Shown: positions 16,966 through 25,054 of the stretch, piece by piece
Numbering within the stretch: the first letter of the stretch is position 1
Layout: every line of letters begins with the position of its first letter
Assembly: GCA_964474755.1 (NCBI GenBank)
Contig: CAYYUG010000010.1
Coordinates: forward strand, 13,601 to 77,600
Reading direction: 5' to 3'
Length of the DNA stretch: 64,000 nucleotides
DNA from: GCA-2717185 sp964474755
GTDB lineage: Bacteria > Pseudomonadota > Alphaproteobacteria > UBA8366 > GCA-2717185
The notes under the pieces: model-generated
Database searches by the model: none
What the model saw: only the letters and a program-made list of their open reading frames with translations
Told to the model about the DNA's origin: nothing
Program-made: the position numbers and the translations under genes

Positions 16966-18789
16966 CTAAGCGCTTTCCTTCAGCCGAGAAGCCTTCTTGC
17001 GTTCGTGTGGATCCAGGTGGCGTTTGCGTAAGCGAATACTATCCGGTGTGACCTCGACTAACTCATCATCCTCAATATAGGCTATCGCCTGCTCCAGCGA
17101 GAGCTTGCGTGGCGGCGATAGCGTGACCGCATCATCTTTACCGGCGGCGCGAATGTTAGTGAGTTGTTTAGCCTTCAACGGGTTTACTTCGAGATCGTTA
17201 CCGCGACTGTTCTCGCCGATGATCATGCCGCCATAGACCGGCACGCCAGAGCCTATGAATAGGGTTGCTCGTGCCTCAAAACCCATCAATCCGTAGGCCA
17301 CACTCTTGCCATTGCTGATCGAGACTAGCACCCCGTTGCGTCGCCCTTCGATGAGCCCAGCATAGGGACCGTATTCCCGATACAAACGATTGATGACGCC
17401 GGTGCCGCGGGTCTCTGTCAGGAAGTCGCCGTGATAACCGATTAATCCGCGCGAGGGTGCCACAATGCTGAGCCGCAGTTTGCCACCGCCGGATGGGCGC
17501 ATCTCTTCAATCCTGCCGCGCCGTGCGGCGATGGATTCCATGACAGTGCCGGAAAAACCTTCATCTACGTCGATTACCACATCCTCATAAGGCTCGAGCG
17601 TAGCACCACTTTTGGTGTCCTTGCGTGTCAGTACGCGCGGTCGGCTAATCGACAGCTCGAAGCCTTCTCGACGCATTGTCTCGATAAGTACGCCGAGCTG
17701 CAACTCACCGCGGCCTGCGACCTCAAAGGCGTCAGCATCCTCTGTCTCAGTCACCTGAATCGCGACATTTCCTTCTGCTTCGGCAAGTAGCCGCGAGCGG
17801 ATTAGCCTGGACGTGACCTTCTTTCCAGACTGACCAGCGAGCGGAGAGTCGTTGATCGAGAAGATCATCGCCAAGGTCGGAGGGTCAACTGGCTCGGCAG
17901 GTAGGCTGTCGCCGACCTCAAGATCGCATAGCGTATTGGATACAGTCGCTGTGCCGAAACCGGCTAGCGCAATTATGTCGCCGGCATGGGCCTCTTCGAC
18001 CGGGGAGCGGGCGACACCATCGAAGCGCAGTACCTTGGTGATCCGCGTCTGGTCTACTTTGTTGCCGTCTCGGTCAAGCGCCTGCGCCGTCATATTCTGA
18101 GTGACCGTGCCCGCCTCTATGCGGCCGGTCAGTACACGTCCAAGGAAGGGGTCACTTTCAAGGGTGGTCGCAAGCATGCGGAACGGGCCTTGGCCGGTCA
18201 CACTCGGTTCTGGCACGTGGTTGATTACTGTCTCGAACAGGATAGCCATATTGTCGGTTAGCTGCTCCGACTCTGCTGCCGCGCGCCCTTCCTTGGCTGA
18301 GGCGAACAGAATTGGAAAATCGAGCTGTTCGTCACTGGCTTCCAGAGCTACGAACAGATCAAACACCTCGTCATGCACCTCGTCTGGCCGCGCGTCTAGC
18401 TTGTCCACCTTGTTGACGACGACAATCGGCTTGAGGCCGAGCTTCAACGCCTTTGTAGTGACAAATTTGGTTTGGGGCATTGGCCCTTCCGAGGCATCGA
18501 CAAGCAGCAGTACACCATCGACCATGCCCAGAATACGCTCCACCTCACCCCCGAAATCAGCATGGCCTGGTGTATCGACAATGTTGATGCGGGTTTCGCC
18601 CCAGGTGATGGAGGCGCATTTCGACAGGATGGTGATACCGCGCTCGCGCTCCTGGTCGTTCGAATCCATGATCCGTTCAACGACTTGTTGGTTTTCTCGG
18701 AAATGCCCGCTCTGTTGCAGCAGAGCGTCGACGAGCGTGGTTTTGCCATGGTCGACATGGGCGATGATGGCGATATTGCGGATTTCCAC
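16966..18789 (-). CDS. typA: Ribosome-associated translational GTPase TypA/BipA
   Basis: A 607-residue GTPase related to EF-G, involved in ribosome assembly and stress or cold adaptation. G1 is AHVDHGKTTL (10-19), G3 is DTPGHADF, G4 is NKVDK; the C-terminal BipA-specific domain includes SIVAPSRGLIGYHGDFLTETRGTG. The first codon is GTG at 18789 with AAGGAACC before it; no better ATG exists upstream and a later start would cut the G1 loop. A hairpin lies in the leader (see 18873-18907). Confidence 0.97.
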   Translation of the reverse strand: MEIRNIAIIAHVDHGKTTLVDALLQQSGHFRENQQVVERIMDSNDQERERGITILSKCASITWGETRINIVDTPGHADFGGEVERILGMVDGVLLLVDASEGPMPQTKFVTTKALKLGLKPIVVVNKVDKLDARPDEVHDEVFDLFVALEASDEQLDFPILFASAKEGRAAAESEQLTDNMAILFETVINHVPEPSVTGQGPFRMLATTLESDPFLGRVLTGRIEAGTVTQNMTAQALDRDGNKVDQTRITKVLRFDGVARSPVEEAHAGDIIALAGFGTATVSNTLCDLEVGDSLPAEPVDPPTLAMIFSINDSPLAGQSGKKVTSRLIRSRLLAEAEGNVAIQVTETEDADAFEVAGRGELQLGVLIETMRREGFELSISRPRVLTRKDTKSGATLEPYEDVVIDVDEGFSGTVMESIAARRGRIEEMRPSGGGKLRLSIVAPSRGLIGYHGDFLTETRGTGVINRLYREYGPYAGLIEGRRNGVLVSISNGKSVAYGLMGFEARATLFIGSGVPVYGGMIIGENSRGNDLEVNPLKAKQLTNIRAAGKDDAVTLSPPRKLSLEQAIAYIEDDELVEVTPDSIRLRKRHLDPHERKKASRLKESA

Positions 18790-18872
18790 GAAGGGTTCCT
18801 TGCACGAGTGAGTAAGGGGAGGGCGGCCGCTCCGCGTTGGCCGCCTTCTAATCGATTGGCTCAGGAAAATCC

Positions 18873-18907
18873 AGCCCCTGAAGGCGAAGTCGCCATTCGC
18901 AGGGGCT
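18873..18907 (-). promoter_or_regulatory. Hairpin in the typA leader
   Basis: AGCCCCTG (18873-18880) pairs with CAGGGGCT (18900-18907), with a smaller GGCGA/TCGCC stem inside. It lies 84 bases upstream of the typA start. On the plus strand it is followed by a loose T-rich run, so it could also end stray transcription. The role is inference only. Confidence 0.35.
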
Positions 18908-19122
18908 TATTGCTTTTCTATGAGGTGTCCGTACGCGTCCGTAACTCAGCTGCATAGAGCAGTTAATTCTGAAGTATTTATCATTATTAAGTTTTTTTTA
19001 TGAATAAAAACAATGTTTTATAGAAAATATTGTCTCGAATTAACGATGTGTGAATGATTGGTGCATTATTGATGTAAGCAGTTTTAAATTAACGATAATT
19101 CTGATATTGGTTCATTTCATAA
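18908..19122. other. AT-rich spacer upstream of tRNA-Arg
   Basis: The stretch from about 18960 to 19110 is strikingly AT-rich compared with the genes around it and contains no protein-like frame. It probably holds the tRNA promoter and the typA promoter region. No repeat or integrase remnant is visible. Confidence 0.4.
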
Positions 19123-19199
19123 GGGCCCGTAGCTCATCCGGATAGAGCGCGAGATTCCTAATCTCGAGGTAGCAGGTTCGAGTCCTGCCGGGCTCACCA
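19123..19199 (+). tRNA. tRNA-Arg (anticodon CCT)
   Basis: Folds as a complete cloverleaf. Acceptor GGGCCCG pairs with CGGGCTC (one G-U), D-arm GCTC/GAGC, anticodon stem CGAGA/TCTCG with loop TTCCTAA giving anticodon CCT for AGG codons, T-arm GCAGG/CCTGC with loop TTCGAGT. The discriminator A and an encoded CCA end the gene. tRNA-Arg(CCT) is a common integration site for islands, but no integrase follows. Confidence 0.96.
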
Positions 19200-19600
19200 G
19201 TAATTATCTCATATCAGCCTATAACGGCTTCTAGAGAGTGTTTTCAAACACATAGGCGCATTACCATCGGACCAATACTTTTATCTATTTAACAAATGGT
19301 TTGGAATGCCTTGTCTGGACGTTTGGCAGGCATAACTGCCGAAAAAAATTGTAACTGGTAATCTTTTAAAGTTATTCCATGAGATGGTTTAGCGCGGAGT
19401 TTGCGACTTACCCATTAATGATTGTTTGCTTATGGTTTGTCTAATGTTTGTGGGTAATTTCATAAACAATGTCGTTTGTTATAATTTTAGTTGAGATGCG
19501 GATGGTGGGTTCCGACCAATAGAAACAACCTGCGCGGAATTTGGCGATGACCAAGACGAGCGCAGCAAATCAACTTTCGAAATTCACGGAGTTATTTTAC
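19200..19600. other. AT-rich spacer after tRNA-Arg
   Basis: About 400 bases with low GC and no credible gene. No copy of the tRNA 3' end is visible here. The right end holds the ribosome site for the next gene (CGGAG, 9 bases before the ATG at 19601). Confidence 0.45.
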
Positions 19601-20956
19601 ATGTCCGACAGCACCGTCCGGAGCATGAACCTCGCGGTATTTCTCACATCGTGCGGGAACTATCACCATTTAGGATGGCGGCACCCAGAAGCTTGGGTGG
19701 ATGGCAGCACCAACATCAAACGATGGGTAGAGATGGCGGGAATAGCGGAGCGTGCGAAACTCGATATGCTTTTTATCGCCGATCAGATTGCCATCGTGGG
19801 AGGTGAAGAACTATCTGCTATCGAGAATAGCTCTAAAGTAAATCGCTTCGAACCGATGACTTTGCTTTCTGCTCTCACTGCGCACACTCAAAACATCGGC
19901 CTTGCGGGTACGTGCGCTACCAGCTACTCCGAGCCGTATACCGTCGCGCGGATGTTTGCCTCACTCGACCATCTATCAGGGGGCCGCGCAGGTTGGAACT
20001 GTGTGACTGGAGGTCAGAAGGAAGAGGCCCAGAATTTTAGTCTTGAACGCCACGCGGCCCATGCGGACCGCTACGAGCGAGCTAATGAATTTGCAAATGT
20101 GGTGATGGGACTGTGGGATAGTTTTGAAGAAGATGCCTTGGTCTACAACAAAGAAAGCGGACGTTTTTTTGACGCTTCCAAAATTCATACTCTCAACCAC
20201 CGGGGCAAATATTTCTCCGTGCGTGGTCCACTTAATGTATCGCGTTCGCCCCAAGGGTGGCCTGTAGTAATTCAGGCTGGCGGATCAGATGAGACAATTG
20301 AGATGGCGTCAAGAATCGCGGATGTTCTTTTCACAGCCCAGGCAGATTTTGATTCTGCGCGTGATTTTTACCATCGGGTAAAGACTGCTGTATGCGCGCG
20401 GGGACGACCGGCGGACTCTATCCGTGTTATGCCCGGGCTCTCGGTGTTTGTCGCTCCTACGCGCGAGGAAGCGGAAGATAAGTTTGATGCACTTCATGAC
20501 ATGGTTGATGTGAAGGATGCGATTGAAGGACTCAGCCGTCTCCTAGGAGGGGTCGACCTTTCCGACTTTGATCCGGAAGCACCAATGCCAGCGTTAGAAG
20601 GCAATGACCTTCGTAAGAGTGGACCAGGCACATTCGTGCGAATTGGACGCGAGAACAACTACACACTGGGACAAGTAGCGGTGCAAGCAAAGGCCGCTCG
20701 CAACCACTGTCTTGTCATAGGCACAGTTGAAGAGGTCGCGGATCACATGGAGAACTGGTTTCTAAATGGTGCCGCAGACGGCTTTAATCTGTTACCCGCG
20801 ATAGTTCCTGGCACCTTGACTGACTTCTGTAAATTAGTGGTGCCTGAGCTTCAATCACGAGGTCTATTTCGCTCTGAATACGAAGGCGTGACATTGAGGG
20901 GGAACATGGGCCTCGGAGGCCCTCGGATGAGCGATCGCCACGATTGGGCTCCTTAA
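19601..20956 (+). CDS. Luciferase-like flavin monooxygenase, NtaA/SnaA/DszA family
   Basis: A 451-residue FMNH2-dependent monooxygenase of the nitrilotriacetate monooxygenase component A group. Diagnostic stretches are MNLAVFLTSCGNYHHLGWRHP near the start, FIADQIAI, the SGGRAGWNCVTGG motif and GWPVVIQAGGSDE. It needs reduced FMN from a separate reductase, which is not in the window. I set the start at 19601 because a spaced CGGAG precedes it; upstream TTG/ATG codons at 19541/19547 would only add a non-conserved tail. It stands alone between AT-rich spacers just after the tRNA, so horizontal gain is possible. Substrate unknown. Confidence 0.92.
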   Translation: MSDSTVRSMNLAVFLTSCGNYHHLGWRHPEAWVDGSTNIKRWVEMAGIAERAKLDMLFIADQIAIVGGEELSAIENSSKVNRFEPMTLLSALTAHTQNIGLAGTCATSYSEPYTVARMFASLDHLSGGRAGWNCVTGGQKEEAQNFSLERHAAHADRYERANEFANVVMGLWDSFEEDALVYNKESGRFFDASKIHTLNHRGKYFSVRGPLNVSRSPQGWPVVIQAGGSDETIEMASRIADVLFTAQADFDSARDFYHRVKTAVCARGRPADSIRVMPGLSVFVAPTREEAEDKFDALHDMVDVKDAIEGLSRLLGGVDLSDFDPEAPMPALEGNDLRKSGPGTFVRIGRENNYTLGQVAVQAKAARNHCLVIGTVEEVADHMENWFLNGAADGFNLLPAIVPGTLTDFCKLVVPELQSRGLFRSEYEGVTLRGNMGLGGPRMSDRHDWAP

Positions 20957-21238
20957 ACTTATCTGAACAAAGAGCCGGTGTTGTCCCGGAGGTATTGTTA
21001 AAACCTGGCTAATTTCCAGAAAAATCTCTGCCTATCGGGGCAATAACAAATAACAATGCATTTCATACTTTTTTGCCAGAAGTACCTTTATATTCCTAAC
21101 ATTGGTATTGAGGGTACTAGCTCTATTGGGCATGCCAGTATTTCTCATGATATTTCAGTTGCCGAGGTCCGTGTGGCGTAGCGAAGCTCGCAAGGCAATT
21201 ATAAAGCCAACCCCTAAAACGATTTTCTCCGCGCCAGG

Positions 21239-23620
21239 TCAGGCCTTTGCCGCTCTGTCCATTGCTTCAAGGATGCGGCGCGGCGTGTACGGTGTTTCGT
21301 TGAATTCTGCGCCGGTCACGGCGAAGGCATCGCGCAGCGCGTTGCCAATCGCAGCCGGCGGGGCGATGGTACCGCCTTCACCCATGCCCTTGAGACCGTA
21401 TCGGGTGAATTTGGCGGGCGTCACTATGTGGCCGATCTTGATGTCGGGAACCTCAGTCGCACCTGGCAGTAAATAATCGGCGAATGTTGTAGCCAGAGGC
21501 TGGCCGTTCTCGTCGAAGACGCTTTCCTCATAGAGAGCGGTGCCTATGCCCTGCGCGACGCCACCAACAATCTGACCGTCGACGATCATCGGATTGACCA
21601 CGTTACCGCAATCCTCAACCACCGCGTAGTCCATCAGTTCTGCTGCGCCGGTTTGGGGATCGACCGCGATCACGGCGGCGTGGGTGGCGTAGGAAAAGAC
21701 CCCCGTCGACTCATTTGGTTCGTAGGTCGCCGTCGCGTCCAGTGCAGGGTCGATGCCGTCTGGTAGTGCTTCCTGACGCAAATGGGCAATACGGGCAAGC
21801 TCCGCGATGGGGATCGATCCGGTGCCGCCCCGCGCTTCCCCATGGGCGAACCGCACCAGTTCGACTGTGCACTGCAGATGATGGGCGGCGATGACAGCCA
21901 GCTTCTCTCGCAAGATGATACAGGCGTTAGAGACAGCGCCACCGCTCATCACCATGGAGCGTGAGGCGAAAGTCCCAAAACCAAACGGAGACATTCCGGT
22001 ATCGCCGAACTTCACCATGATATTGTCAGGGTGGATGCTCAATTCCTCATGTGCGACCTGAGACAGGGTTGTTTCTAACCCTTGGCCGTGAGAATGAATG
22101 CCGACCAGCAGAACGAGTGTGCCGTCCGGATTGATCCGAGCCGTGGCGCTTTCGTAACCAGGAATGATAGGTGAGCCACGCCGTGTCCATTCCGCCGCGC
22201 CATGTGCTGTCTGTTCGGTGTAACTGGAGAGACCCACCCCCCAGAACCGGCCGTCCTCCGCGAGGCCCTGCCGGGCGCGGATGCCCTCATAGTCAACCAG
22301 GCTCGCCGCGCGGCGCACGCTTTCCGGGTAATCGCCATTGTCGAATCGCATGCCTCCAACCGCTTCGTAGGGCATCTTGTCGGCAGGCACCATGTTGGCT
22401 ATGCGAACATCCAACGGATCACGGCCGACCGCACGGGCGACCTCGTCGATGGTGCGCTCGATGGCGAAGCAGGCTCCGGGCCGTGCAACACCGCGATATA
22501 CGCCCAGGGGCGGCTTGTTGGTCGCAACAGTCCAGGTCCGGCATCGCATGTGCTCTATCCGATACGGTCCCGTCAGATTGCGCGCCGCCATTCCGGTTTC
22601 CATAAAAGGACCCGAGTGCCAAAGCGCGTAGGCGCCTGCGTTGACGGTCAGTTCCGCATCGATGCCCTGAATCAACCCATCGTGGTTGGCGTAGGCGGTT
22701 ACCCGGTAGACATGTTCGCGCGCCTGTGGTGCAGCCATCAGATGTTCGCGCCGATCCTCGAGCCATCGGATTGGCTTACCGGTTTCTAGCGCGATAGCAC
22801 AGACGACGATCTCCTCCGGCATGAGCCGGGCCTTTCCGCCAAACCCGCCGCCCACATCGGGGGCAATGATACGCAGTTGATGGGTCGGAAGGTTCAGCAT
22901 TTGCGACAGTCCGGTGCGCATCAGATGCGGGATCTGCGTTGACAGATAGACCAGCAATTCACTGGCCCGCTCGTCCCAGTGCGCCAGAACCGCGCGAGGT
23001 TCCAGTGGCGAAGTAGACTGCCGGTTCATCCGATAGTCCCGCGTGACCACCACTGGCGCGTTGCGGACGCTGTCGATATCGCCACCGGCGATGTCCGCCT
23101 GAACGAAGACATTGTCGCCCCATTCGTCATGTACCAGGGCGGGTGGGTCGTCACGCGCTACCAAAGGGTCGGACAGGGCCGGCATTTCTTCTATATCGGC
23201 AATGAGCGCGTCGGTCAGGTCCTCTGCTTCGGCCCTGTTGGAACCAAGGCAGGCCGCGATGCATTCCCCTGCGTAGCGAACTTTTTCTGTGGCGAGCGCA
23301 TGATGATCGGCCGGCTTGAAACCCGGTACGGAAGGCTCCACGCGAACTGGGTTGATGCGGGTCAATCTTGCGGCCGTGTAGACCCGGTCTTCCTTTCCTT
23401 CGGGGATTTCGATCCCCAGCAAGCGACCATGCGCATGAGCGCTGCGGAGGAAAGCGACATCCAATGTTCCCGGGATCGTCACATCGGCGACGTACAGGCC
23501 CTTGCCGCGCAGAAAACGTTGGTCCTCCTTGCGCGGCAACCGTGCGCCGACGCCTAATGCCGTATCCTTGGAGTTAGTCACCTGGCTGCTTACACGCCAC
23601 CGGGCAGCACGTGTGCCCAT
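21239..23620 (-). CDS. Molybdenum hydroxylase large subunit, xanthine dehydrogenase family (copy A)
   Basis: Molybdopterin cytosine or guanine dinucleotide-binding catalytic subunit, 793 residues. It begins with the family pattern GARLPRKEDQRFLRGKGLYVAD, carries GGGFGGKA in the cofactor region, and the catalytic glutamate is E748 in GMGEGGTIAPPAAIGNAL. The active-site loop reads GVYRGVARPGAC, not AYxCSFR, so this is not a CO dehydrogenase. It is the last gene of the operon and overlaps ubiD by 31 bases if the ATG at 23620 is used; a GTG at 23581 would avoid the overlap. The hydroxylated substrate is unknown but likely aromatic or heteroaromatic. Confidence 0.93.
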   Translation of the reverse strand: MGTRAARWRVSSQVTNSKDTALGVGARLPRKEDQRFLRGKGLYVADVTIPGTLDVAFLRSAHAHGRLLGIEIPEGKEDRVYTAARLTRINPVRVEPSVPGFKPADHHALATEKVRYAGECIAACLGSNRAEAEDLTDALIADIEEMPALSDPLVARDDPPALVHDEWGDNVFVQADIAGGDIDSVRNAPVVVTRDYRMNRQSTSPLEPRAVLAHWDERASELLVYLSTQIPHLMRTGLSQMLNLPTHQLRIIAPDVGGGFGGKARLMPEEIVVCAIALETGKPIRWLEDRREHLMAAPQAREHVYRVTAYANHDGLIQGIDAELTVNAGAYALWHSGPFMETGMAARNLTGPYRIEHMRCRTWTVATNKPPLGVYRGVARPGACFAIERTIDEVARAVGRDPLDVRIANMVPADKMPYEAVGGMRFDNGDYPESVRRAASLVDYEGIRARQGLAEDGRFWGVGLSSYTEQTAHGAAEWTRRGSPIIPGYESATARINPDGTLVLLVGIHSHGQGLETTLSQVAHEELSIHPDNIMVKFGDTGMSPFGFGTFASRSMVMSGGAVSNACIILREKLAVIAAHHLQCTVELVRFAHGEARGGTGSIPIAELARIAHLRQEALPDGIDPALDATATYEPNESTGVFSYATHAAVIAVDPQTGAAELMDYAVVEDCGNVVNPMIVDGQIVGGVAQGIGTALYEESVFDENGQPLATTFADYLLPGATEVPDIKIGHIVTPAKFTRYGLKGMGEGGTIAPPAAIGNALRDAFAVTGAEFNETPYTPRRILEAMDRAAKA

Positions 23621-25044
23621 TTTTCCCGGATGCGGTCATCAAGTTCCCGGCTGGAGCGAGCGACGGTGGGAAAATCATCCATGCGGTCCCACGGCCGGCA
23701 GGCATCAATGACGACGCGCGAATTGCGTTTGTCCGTATCGCTGTCATAGCACATCGGATCGAGCGAGGTGCTCCAGCAGCCATCGAGCCTTTCCAAATCT
23801 ATACGCGGATCGAAGCGAGTGCACATCGCCCACAGAACGTCGTTAGTGTTGGTTGGATCGATATCGTCATCGACGACGACAACCCAGCGGTTGGTGTAGC
23901 CGCCGGCGTAGCATTGCGAAGCGATCAGACCAGCCTGCTTGGAATGGCCTCCATAGCGTTGTTTGATCGAAACAGTCAGCCACAACCGGCTGCCGCCTGC
24001 CTCGTGTGCGCATACGCCTTGAATATCAGGAATACCCGCCGCTTCCAGCTGGTTCCACACGGCACCGCTACGATAGCTGCCCAAATAATATGTGTTGTCG
24101 TTTGGCGGTACGGCGGGGATCACCCCCAGCAGGACGGGATCGTCGCGATGCATGAAAGTCTCGATCCGGATGGCAGGTTGCCGCCGTTTACCCCCGGCAT
24201 AGTATCCCGTCCATTCGCCGAGTGGCCCCTCTTCGATGAGATCGTCCTTCATGATGAATCCTTCGAAGGCGATCTCCGCATTGGCCGGGACGGGGATGCC
24301 GGTGCGCGGCATTTCCAGGGTTCGCACAGGTTCTCCGAAGATACCGCCGACCGCGTCGTATTCGCTAACCCCTTGTGGGATTTCCAGACCGGCGATCATC
24401 AGCAGGGTAGGATGCATGCCGGCTACGACGGCGACCGGGCATGGCTCACCTCTGCTATGATACTTGTCCATAATCAGGCGGCCATGCCGGCCTGGCGACA
24501 TCATTACAGAGGCAGTCTTCGGCCCGTGGGTTTGCACCCTGTAGGCACCGTAATTCACCCAACCCGTGTCCGGGTCTTTCATCACCACCATGCATCCGGT
24601 GCCGATGAACGGGCCGCCATCATGTTCGTGCCAGGTCGGCGTCGGGATCGAAGTGATGTCAATGGCATCGCCCTCGATCACGTTTTCATGCAACGCGCCT
24701 GTGGTCACGACCTCCGGCGCGCATTTTGGCGCGTTTTTCATATAGTCTCGCCACCACAGCACTAAGTCGAGCTCCGAACCATCGGCCGGTAGTCCAAGCG
24801 CGATATTAATCCGCGCGACGGATGTCAGGACGTTGGCGAGCACGCGATGGCCTGTCGGGAAGCCCGGCACTTCGTCGAACAGGATTGCTGGATTACCCAT
24901 TTGCCGCTGATAGAGATCGAGGATCCCACCAATCTCTTCGGTCGTCTCGGCACCCGTGATTGTCTTCAGCGCCCCTTCCGCCTCCACTGCCTCCATCCAG
25001 TGTCGGAGATCCTGGTCCCAGTTGCGTCCTGAACTATCCGCCAT
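23590..25044 (-). CDS. UbiD-family (de)carboxylase, prFMN-dependent type
   Basis: A 484-residue UbiD-type enzyme, expected to use prenylated FMN to decarboxylate (or carboxylate) an unsaturated or aromatic acid. The catalytic triad residues can be placed: R169 (NYGAYRVQTHG) and the two glutamates E272 and E277 in EGPLGEWTGYY. The ATG at 25044 has AGGAG upstream and lies eleven bases after the stop of the preceding large subunit. Its position between two molybdenum hydroxylase large subunits suggests that hydroxylation and decarboxylation act on the same substrate. No UbiX prenyltransferase is present in the window. Confidence 0.94.
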   Translation of the reverse strand: MADSSGRNWDQDLRHWMEAVEAEGALKTITGAETTEEIGGILDLYQRQMGNPAILFDEVPGFPTGHRVLANVLTSVARINIALGLPADGSELDLVLWWRDYMKNAPKCAPEVVTTGALHENVIEGDAIDITSIPTPTWHEHDGGPFIGTGCMVVMKDPDTGWVNYGAYRVQTHGPKTASVMMSPGRHGRLIMDKYHSRGEPCPVAVVAGMHPTLLMIAGLEIPQGVSEYDAVGGIFGEPVRTLEMPRTGIPVPANAEIAFEGFIMKDDLIEEGPLGEWTGYYAGGKRRQPAIRIETFMHRDDPVLLGVIPAVPPNDNTYYLGSYRSGAVWNQLEAAGIPDIQGVCAHEAGGSRLWLTVSIKQRYGGHSKQAGLIASQCYAGGYTNRWVVVVDDDIDPTNTNDVLWAMCTRFDPRIDLERLDGCWSTSLDPMCYDSDTDKRNSRVVIDACRPWDRMDDFPTVARSSRELDDRIREKWAHVLPGGV

Positions 25045-25054
25045 TTTGGATCTC

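Noticed and set aside
23611..24765. 384-codon plus-strand frame opposite ubiD
   Set aside because: Shadow of the UbiD gene, which has its full catalytic triad on the other strand.
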